Part shown: positions 56,801 through 64,000 of the stretch, in pieces | Position numbering within the stretch: position 1 is the first letter of the stretch | Layout of the letters: each line of letters starts with the position of its first letter | Source: Girardinichthys multiradiatus | Taxonomy: Eukaryota > Chordata > Actinopteri > Cyprinodontiformes > Goodeidae | Reading direction: 5' to 3' | NCBI RefSeq assembly: GCF_021462225.1 | Contig: NC_061795.1 | Span: forward strand, 49,089,380-49,153,379 | Length of the DNA stretch: 64,000 nucleotides | Notes under the pieces: model-generated | The model's database searches: none | What the model was told of the DNA's origin: nothing | Seen by the model: only the letters and a program-made list of their open reading frames with translations | Position numbers and translations under genes: made by a program

Positions 56801-57980
56801 CACTGCGAGCCTTCAAAGAAAAGCAGGTATAGAAAATGATCAGGCTGTCTAGGTGGCAGTTATTATACTTAGTGTTAAAAATCTACATTTAGGATACACA
56901 AGAACATTATTAAGGTCAATTGTCCTGTTCCAAAACAAGTCCAATAATTAATTATCACACTAGATGGAGCTCCAAAGTACTTTATCTATGTTTAATTATG
57001 AGAGGGTTTATTTTCCTTATAATGATTCTAAAGAATTTCTTTATGTCTGTATATTAGGAATACTTGGTTGATAGGGCTAATTAGAATTCCTTGGGGAACT
57101 GTGACATTTCCTCTCTGTGTCTGCTTGCTCTGTTCTGGGCCCAGGGAGCTACTCATTCAGTGTGAGAGTGAAAACTGATATGTGAGAACAGCTGTTTGGT
57201 CTCAGTTGCTTGTCTAGACAGCCTCTGAGCAGTTATGAGTTGTTCTGTGTGTAAATATGTGGGTAAGTATGGAAACTACAATCACATAAATCATCCATTC
57301 ATCAAAGAGTAACCCTGTTGTATCTTACTTGAGCTACAAAGTAATTTTTCTATGCTTGTGTATGGTTTCTATTTGTTACTGGATCAATTAAAGCAAAAAA
57401 AGTACAATCATTTTCAACTATAGCTGTATTTGACTTTAAATATGCATCAAATTAGGTAAAAATGACACTGATGAATAAAAATGACAGTGTATACTTTTTT
57501 AAATGCTTTCTGATTTGTAAATTACTGTAAAATGTGTCTCTGATTATTTCCTCATTGTCTCTGGGAGAAACTATTTTAGTGGTTTCGGTGTCACAAAGAA
57601 AATACAAATCCTTACAACCTGTCTAAATTAAATTTTGTACACCCCTCCCCTGTGTGGTCAAACCAAGTAACTGAATGAAAAAAAAGGTTAATTAAAGGAA
57701 AAACATTGCCATGCTTTAACCCAGTATTGGTTGGTTTTTGCCTTACTCCTAATATCCCAGACACAATACACAGGAGCACCACTGAAATAAAAAATGAAGA
57801 TAATAAGTCATCTAATTACATCACGCCCACATTCTCCTATGAGACATTCATTAATCTGGTTTTGATGAAGTTGCAGTGTGTTAGAAACTCCAGCTATGAT
57901 CTTTCAGGGTCAGATGAGAACTTTATTATCTTGGGATGCAGCTGTAGTTGGTTTCTTGATTAACTAACAAGATTACAATC
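56801..57980. other. No gene recognised
   Basis: AT-rich. The 85-codon plus frame at 57,706-57,963 has no recognisable family. Confidence 0.45.
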
Positions 57981-57984
57981 ATGA

Positions 57985-58720
57985 GAGAGTTCATCTGGCC
58001 AAGCTGCAAGGGCCACCACACAGACGTATCCAGGAGATGGGAGGAAGTGCAGTGGAACAGAACCCAAGCTGCTGAAGGTCCAGTGTGATGTTTCCACAGT
58101 CAGTAAAGATTTGTTGAACCATGTCATCTGCTGGTGTTGGTCCACTGGGTTTTTGGGCGACGGTGGCTCAGGTATGTCCTGTAACTAGTGGGTTCGAACC
58201 CCCCACTCCATCCGTCTCAATTGCGGCGTCTTTGGGCAAACCACTTCAGCCGCCTTGCCTGGTGATGGTGCCGATTGCATGGCAGCCCGACTTCTGTCAG
58301 TCTGCCCCAGGGCAGCTATGGCTACAATGTAGCCACGTCAGTGTATGAATGGGTGGGATGACTGATTGTAGTGTGAAGCGCTTTGGAGTCCTCGGACTTG
58401 ATAAACGCTATACAAGTGCAGGCTATTTTATCAGGTCCAAAGTCAGAGCAGCTATCTAACAGGACATTTTAGAGCTCGTCATGCTTTCGTCTGCTAAGAA
58501 ACTTTATGAAGATGCTGATTTCATTTTCCAGCAGAACGTGGTACCAGCCAAAGTACCAACAGAATTTTAGTTTTTATTAACTGTAAGCCAAAATAATTTC
58601 ATTTAACAGAAATAGACACTTGGAATGGATCACTGCATATAATTAAACAATATTAGAGATTAACCTTTGGAACTGAATTATTAACTTTGCTATATTTTTA
58701 AATGTTCCTGTTAGAAAGGA
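57985..58720 (+). mobile_element. Tc1-like relic interrupted by a SINE
   Basis: Plus-strand blocks before the SINE: AAGCTGCTGAAGGTCCAGTG, TTTCCACAGTCAGTAA and CATGTCATCTGCTGGTGTTG, then GTCCACTG (to about 58,147). Blocks after it: ATCAGGTCCAAAGTCAGAGC, GGACATTTTAGAGC..GTCATGCTT, TATGAAGATGCTGATTTCAT then TTTCCAGCAGAAC (second catalytic region, where the Asp codon is no longer intact). These are contiguous in an intact transposase of this lineage. The rest of the catalytic region is deleted, and the 3' non-coding arm follows (58,560-58,720). Confidence 0.75.
58150..58430 (+). mobile_element. tRNA-type SINE
   Basis: A GGGCGACGGTGGCTCAGGTA start contains an A-box-like GTGGCTCAGG. The pol III B box follows as GGGTTCGAACC (58,190-58,200). 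The body has GGGCAAACCACTTCAGCCGC and CAGTCTGCCCCAGGGCAGCT. The 3' part, AAGCGCTTTGGAGTCC...AACGCTATACAAGTGCAGG, resembles the end common to many fish SINEs and LINEs. It interrupts the Tc1 coding relic. A TTTT at both junctions may be a short target duplication. Confidence 0.8.
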
Positions 58721-58724
58721 TTAT

Positions 58725-59925
58725 GGTTTTAGTTGGTGGTGTCATGGTTCTGGGGTTTTGAAGTGTTCGTGGAGGTTCTTTTTCCGCTGAGCAGCAGATT
58801 TCCACCTCTGAAGTGCGGAGTACAACAAGTTTCACCTGTTGCGCCTGAAACTCATCCTCGTAGTTGGCTATAAGGAGCTCCTACTGTCTGAGTCTAATAG
58901 AGTACTGGCCTCCAAGAAAACTTGTTGCTGGTCTGTGTTACTTACCCATATCTCTCAGCTCGTCTCCTGAAAAGAAAACTCCACAAAGAACCTCTCAGTC
59001 AAGAAACAAATCACACCTGCAAGAAGTTTACCTGGACTCTCATCCATGACGGGTTCCATGTGTCTGGTCCAACTCATTCTCTGCCTGCCCGCCTTCCAAC
59101 ACTCCAATACGTCCTGTGTCAATCCTCCAATCTCCTCCATCAAACCCACCTTAATTATCCACAAACCCCCCGCTCCTCCCCTCCGGACTCACCCACACAC
59201 CAGTAAAACAAGCATATCTGCATTTGGCAATGCAATATTCTCTCCTCTCCTTTTCACAGATGCTCACTTAAAGAAACAACAGGATCTGATTATTTCAGAC
59301 ATTTCCAGAACATCTCCAGAGCAGTCTCTGTATAAGGCTCAGAAAAATGCTATCAAATAAGATTGTTAACACAGCTTTATAGAAAAAACTATAAATCCAG
59401 TCATTGGAGGGTTAAACTGCCCATGCTAAACTGAACATGCTTTTACTTCTGGCCAAGAAAAATACCCATGACACTTTACTAACACCAAATTCTGTTTAAG
59501 GAACAGTGTAAGAATTGATTTTTGTGACCTACAGCTAACATGATTTTGATTAGTTACTAGAGAAAATTCTTAAATATAGTCGGGGTGAGGCTTGTCTCAC
59601 ATTAAAGGCAACAAACAGGTCAAAGTAGGTTTTTTCAATTGAAATTGACTTGAAGCCGGTCATCTTTTTGTATACAGTTGGAATGAGATGACATGTTTTG
59701 TTTAGGAGTATTGTTGCAGTGGGACTCTGAATGCTAGCTCAGTTTGACAATACCGTCTGCTCTCAGTTTGGTTTATCTGGCCGTCAGTTTAGGCCATTAG
59801 CAAAGTACAGCAAAAGGGGAAATAAAATATGAAAGTTTTATCATAATGTTCAACAACATGTGAAAGAGTTAATATGGAGACTTCAGGAGCCCACAGTTTC
59901 AGTGGTGTCTGGGTTGATTAAGTTA
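58725..59925. other. No gene recognised
   Basis: 58,740-59,215 is GC-richer and C-rich, with several short ORFs (58,922-59,206; 59,046-59,360) in competing frames. Sequence near GTGTCATGGTTCTGGGG could be an LTR-like start, but no matching end or duplication was found. Confidence 0.4.
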
Positions 59926-59934
59926 TTGACCACA

Positions 59935-62450
59935 GCAGGGTTATTATAGTTCACTGAAAAGAACAAAAAAACGAAAACTGAAATTGAAAAAACATTTTTG
60001 TTAACTTAAATAAAAACCTACAACGGAAAAGCTATACCTAACTGGAACTGTATTGTGCATTTTTAAAGCTGACTAAAATGCACTGAAATTACAGATATAA
60101 TAACCTTTGTTTTCATGTTTATCTGTTCATTTATAAGCCTTGCGAAGTGATGTGAAATAGATATTTTTCCACAAGCAGTTTATGTCAGCTGTCGGCGCCA
60201 TACCGCACACCATAGTCCCTGGCAGCACTTTATAAATTACATTTTTGCTCACCACTGTAGCCCGCAAAATGACCTCAGCAAAACTAAGGAGAAAGTGCCA
60301 GAGTATGACAGGCCATTTTAACATAAAATTGGCTTTGTCTGGCTACCTGCAATTACATTAAAATGCCTTTCAAAATATTTTAAATGAGGTCACCAGATGT
60401 GTCATTTGAAGGGTCACACATCCAGAATTACAATTCAAGATATCTCAGACTTAATTATGACTAATCAAATTTACATTACAAAAGTTAAAGAAATTACGCC
60501 TCAGGCCCCCAAGTGCTGCCACTGAGCGGTCCAATCTCTTGCCTGCGGAAATCTGGGTGGCTTCGTATACTTGAAGACTGTTTAAGAAACCAACTTTCTC
60601 CGACACATTAATTCTTTCTGTGACCACTGTATAATGTGACTCAAGGATGCGCTGTTGCTTTTTGATCCCGGAACTTGGCCTTAAAAAAGAAGATGTTACG
60701 CCAGAAGTTACACTAATAGTGTGGTAGAGGAGGTGGTGACCATTCAATTCAATGCCAGGGTTTAGTCAAAAATGTACATGACATTAATATATGGCTTAAA
60801 ATCACCCTTTTAAATATAACTCACATGTAAGCAAAGTCTATTTATTGAAGTGTTTTGCTGTTAAAACTTGCATGTTCTGTTAAAATAAAATAAACAGCTA
60901 CAGCACAAAAAAATTATTAAAAACATGAGAATTTGAGTTTGCTTGGCCTGACATTGCAGACCACTGACTAGCAAATGCAAGTAAAGCTAAAATGCCTTAC
61001 ATGCCTTATGTTTATTTAGCTTATTTGAGCATAATAAGGCATACATATCTGAAATAACAAACATTGGGAGGCACATTGTGAAGGCCTCTAAGGTTCAACT
61101 ATGAATTTAATTTTGGTGGTGATCCGGATCACAATCCTGATCCAGGATGTTTTAAAGGACTATTCATCACTGCAGGATAGGGACAGTTTTTTGGTTTTTT
61201 TTACTAATAGTGATATAAATGTGAATCTAAGAGCTAGCAGCATGTTCAACAGTCAAAGAAATATTCACTTCAAATTCCAACGTTTTTTCAGCTTCCACAG
61301 TGCTAATTTTGGTTGTGATTCGGGATGTAGATTACCCCAGAAAGTCACGTTTCAGCTGTGTTTTTGCTGAGCTTTTGAAACTGTAAATGCAGCTAATTAC
61401 AGCATGGCTTTGCTCGGTGTCACTGACAAACCAATGGACATAGAGTCCATATGAAAGTGTAACAGTCCAAGGTAACGATGTGGTCATAAGGACTTTGCCA
61501 AAAAAGAGACAAATAAAAAAATACATTATCACTTCAAAAAAATTGTAGAAAGGCTGAATGGATCTTAAAATGGGTTTGGCCTGAAGACAGCAGCATACAA
61601 TACAAGAGCATAGTGTTGACAGATGGTCTGTGAAAAAGCTGGGACAAATGCAGAAGCAGGCTGTGAAGTGGCGACCATCCAGGCGATCTGGATGATGCTG
61701 ACGGTATCTCAAAACTCTTGCTGCCAAAAAACTGATAGGTTGGTGTGCAAATAATGCCGAAAATGTGTCTGCAAGAGCTCTGACGTGGAGATATTATTAA
61801 AGCTCAATGCTTTTATCAAATTGCATTTCTCAGAATAGGTTTTGATAATTTCTTAAAAGTATTCAAAATAATTGCCCCTACATGTTTTATTGCATGAAGG
61901 CGGTGGAGTGAAGTGTCAGATACCCATCCAGCTTTGTATTGTGGCTCCAATAAACATGGTTAAATGCTAACATCTAGTGGCTACTACAGGTTATAACTGT
62001 GTGCTTTGGAACTGAAGGGGGTTTGATGTTTCTCTCCACAAGTCACAGAAAAAATTTTGTCAGATCCAGAACCAGTGCCCCTCACTGAAGAAAGTAAGTC
62101 ACACATGTGTTCTTTGCTTAAAGTCAATTTAAATCATGTATGACTCTGTTTGGGTAAACTCCGCCTGGGAAGTTTAATATTCACTAAAATTACTGCCCAT
62201 TTAATAAAGTTTTTTCCATTTGGCATTACATTGCTGGTAGACATGTCACACAATGTTATAGCATTGTGACCACATTATTTATCCAGTGACAAGAATCCTT
62301 GTCACACTGGGTCTTTGTCAATTAGCCCGAAGAATACCAAACTGCTCGATAAAATCTTTCATGATTGCACACCTTCACTGAACCAAATAAATAAATCAGC
62401 TTCAGTCCATGAATTCATGCTGGTTTTCGTAAAGCTGGACTTACTATTAT
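59935..62450. other. Unclassified repeat-like region; no supported gene
   Basis: 59,938-60,110 (GCAGGGTTATTATAGTTCAC, AAAACGAAAACTGAAATTGA) looks like the terminal part of a DNA transposon. 61,105-61,160 holds the partly symmetrical GGTGATCCGGATCACAATCC then TGATCCAGGA. Minus-strand frames 60,451-60,747 (98 codons, with LNSLQVYEATQISAGKRLDR) and 61,332-61,727 (131 codons) show no family I know. Confidence 0.35.
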
Positions 62451-62455
62451 TACTA

Positions 62456-64000
62456 CAGGTCCTTCTCAAAAAATTAGCATATTGTGATAAAGTTCATTAT
62501 TTTCCATAATGTCATGATGAAAATTTAACATTCATATATTTTAGATTCATTGCACACTAACTGAAATATGTCAGGTCTTTTATTGTCTTAATATGGATGA
62601 TTTTGGCATACAGCTCATGAAAACCCAAAATTCCTATCTCACAAAATTAGCATATTTCATCCGACCAATAAAAGAAAAGTGTTTTTAATACAAAAAACGT
62701 CAACCTTCAAATAATCATGTACAGTTATGCACTCAATACTTGGTCGGGAATCCTTTTGCAGAAATGACTGCTTCAATGCGGCGTGGCATGGAGGCAATCA
62801 GCCTGTGGCACTGCTGAGGTCTTATGGAGGCCCAGGATGCTTCGATAGCGGCCTTTAGCTCATCCAGAGTGTTGGGTCTTGAGTCTCTCAACGTTCTCTT
62901 CACAATATCCCACAGATTCTCTATGGGGTTCAGGTCAGGAGAGTTGGCAGGCCAATTGAGCACAGTGATACCATGGTCAGTAAACCATTTACCAGTGGTT
63001 TTGGCACTGTGAGCAGGTGCCAGGTCGTGCTGAAAAATGAAATCTTCATCTCCATAAAGCTTTTCAGCAGATGGAAGCATGAAGTGCTCCAAAATCTCCT
63101 GATAGCTACCTGCATTGACCCTACCCTTGATAAAACACAGTGGACCAACACCAGCAGCTGACACGGCACCCCAGACCATCACTGACTGTGGGTACTTGAC
63201 ACTGGACTTCTGGCATTTTGGCATTTCCTTCTCCCCAGTCTTCCTCCAGACTCTGGCACCTTGATTTCCGAATGACAACGAAAAAAGTACTTGAGCAACA
63301 GTCCAGTGCTGCTTCTCTGTAGCCCAGGTCAGGCACTTCTGCCGCTGTTTCTGGTTCAAAAGTGGCTTGACCTGGAGAATGCGGCACCTGTAGCCCATTT
63401 CCTGCACACGCCTGTGCACGGTGGCTCTAGATGTTTCTACTCCAGACTCAGTCCACTGCTTCCGCAGGTCCCCCAAGGTCTGGAATCGGCCCTTCTCCAC
63501 AATCTTCCTCAGGGTCCGGTCACCTCTTCTCGTTGTGCAGCGTTTTCTGCCACACTTTTTCCTTCCCACAGACTTCCCACTGAGGTGCCTTGATACAGCA
63601 CTCTGGGAACTGCCTATTCGTTCAGAAATGTCTTTCTGTGTCTTACCCTCTTGCTTGAGGGTGTCAATAGTGGCCTTCTGGACAGCAGTCAGGTCGGCAG
63701 TCTTACCCATGATTGGGGTTTTGAGTGATGAACCAGGCTGGGAGTTTTAAAGGCCTCAGGAATCTTTTGCAGGTGTTTAGAGTTAACTTGTTGATTCAGA
63801 TGATTAGGTTCATAGCTCGTTTAGAGACCCTCTTAATGATATGCTAATTTTGTGAGATAGGAATTTTGGGTTTTCATGAGCTGTATGCCAAAATCATCCG
63901 TATTAAGACAATAAAAGACCTGAAATATTTCAGTTAGTGTGCAATGAATCTAAAATATATGAATGTTAAATTTTCATCATGACGTTATGGAAAATAATGA
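62456..64000 (-). mobile_element. Tc1-like transposon, second copy of the 33.8-kb family (cut by window end)
   Basis: The left terminus CAGGTCCTTCTCAAAAAATT follows a TA (62,454-62,455). The sequence runs nearly identically to the 33,850-38,734 element without the hAT. The right terminus lies just past 64,000, with perhaps 40-60 bp missing. Its ORF (62,733-63,710) is uninterrupted. Confidence 0.95.
62733..63710 (-). CDS. Tc1-like transposase, open frame but first catalytic Asp deleted
   Basis: A 325-codon frame from MGKTADLTAVQKATIDTLKQ to KGFPTKY. The N-terminal helix-turn-helix (QKDISERIGSSQSAVSRHLS) and a second DNA-binding helix set (GVETSRATVHRRVQEMGYRC) are followed by the catalytic region. 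FQHDLAPAHSAKT gives D229 and NPIENLW gives E264, with 34 residues between them. Compared with the copy at 34,127-34,879, TVAQ-WSK-VLFS-DESKFCM-SF has become TVAQVLFSLSF. In-frame deletions of 9 and 18 bp (about 63,281-63,297) remove WSK and the DES segment with the first catalytic Asp. The protein could be made but should not catalyse transposition. Confidence 0.88.
   Translation of the reverse strand: MGKTADLTAVQKATIDTLKQEGKTQKDISERIGSSQSAVSRHLSGKSVGRKKCGRKRCTTRRGDRTLRKIVEKGRFQTLGDLRKQWTESGVETSRATVHRRVQEMGYRCRILQVKPLLNQKQRQKCLTWATEKQHWTVAQVLFSLSFGNQGARVWRKTGEKEMPKCQKSSVKYPQSVMVWGAVSAAGVGPLCFIKGRVNAGSYQEILEHFMLPSAEKLYGDEDFIFQHDLAPAHSAKTTGKWFTDHGITVLNWPANSPDLNPIENLWDIVKRTLRDSRPNTLDELKAAIEASWASIRPQQCHRLIASMPRRIEAVISAKGFPTKY

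Noticed and set aside
58150..58230. A functional tRNA gene
   Set aside because: A and B boxes are present, but the body cannot form a full cloverleaf and it continues into a SINE-specific region and tail.
63291..63750. Plus ORFs of 100 and 109 codons near the window end
   Set aside because: Antisense shadows of the Tc1 transposase; the same frames appear opposite the 33.8-kb copy.

Overview
The window looks like teleost fish genomic DNA, and it is almost entirely a nest of transposable elements. The signs are many Tc1-like DNA transposons, an intron-bearing hAT element with introns of about 80-120 bp, L2-like and other APE-type LINEs, a tRNA-type SINE and very long GATA-type microsatellites. 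The species cannot be named from the sequence. I found no host protein-coding gene, rRNA or tRNA gene I could defend. There are no operons, CRISPR arrays or other prokaryotic features.

Layout. 1-11 kb: AT-rich DNA with an L2-type LINE 3' end, a mariner-like fragment, two Tc1 relics and an L2 reverse-transcriptase fragment. 11.8-14.9 kb: a GC-rich LINE on the minus strand with an 11-bp target-site duplication. 15.4-18.2 kb: an LTR-like element and a MITE, both inserted in an older T-rich repeat. 19.9-26.9 kb: a LINE tail, a 1.2-kb compound GATA/GATT microsatellite, a minus-strand Tc1, a second LINE with ORF1 and ORF2 remains, and another RT fragment. 27.6-32.4 kb: a solo LTR with a 5-bp duplication, two more Tc1 elements, and a CpG-rich patch with X-box and E2F-like motifs. 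33.8-38.7 kb: a Tc1 element split by a 3,267-bp hAT transposon. 41-43.8 kb: Tc1 relics. 45.2-48.6 kb: a second copy of the 11.8-kb LINE family, cut by a second copy of the 28.4-kb Tc1. 48.9-53 kb: two more copies of the 15.4-kb LTR around a LINE endonuclease fragment. 53.8-58.7 kb: a fold-back MITE, an L2 tail, a retroposon with a small ORF, and a Tc1 relic invaded by a SINE. 62.5 kb to the end: a second copy of the 33.8-kb Tc1, cut by the window edge.

The most notable object is the hAT transposon at 34,880-38,146. It has matching termini, a perfect 8-bp target-site duplication and a transposase gene that can be read through eight exons with canonical GT-AG introns. The exons join into one uninterrupted 659-codon frame with a BED zinc finger, RNase-H-like blocks and a hATC dimerisation domain. 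It looks autonomous and recent. The elements around it are mostly broken in identifiable ways: nonsense changes, single-base frameshifts, and loss or substitution of catalytic residues. The 62.5-kb Tc1 copy serves as an uninterrupted reference for the hAT insertion site.

Family names come from recognising protein motifs and terminal sequences by eye. No database search was run.
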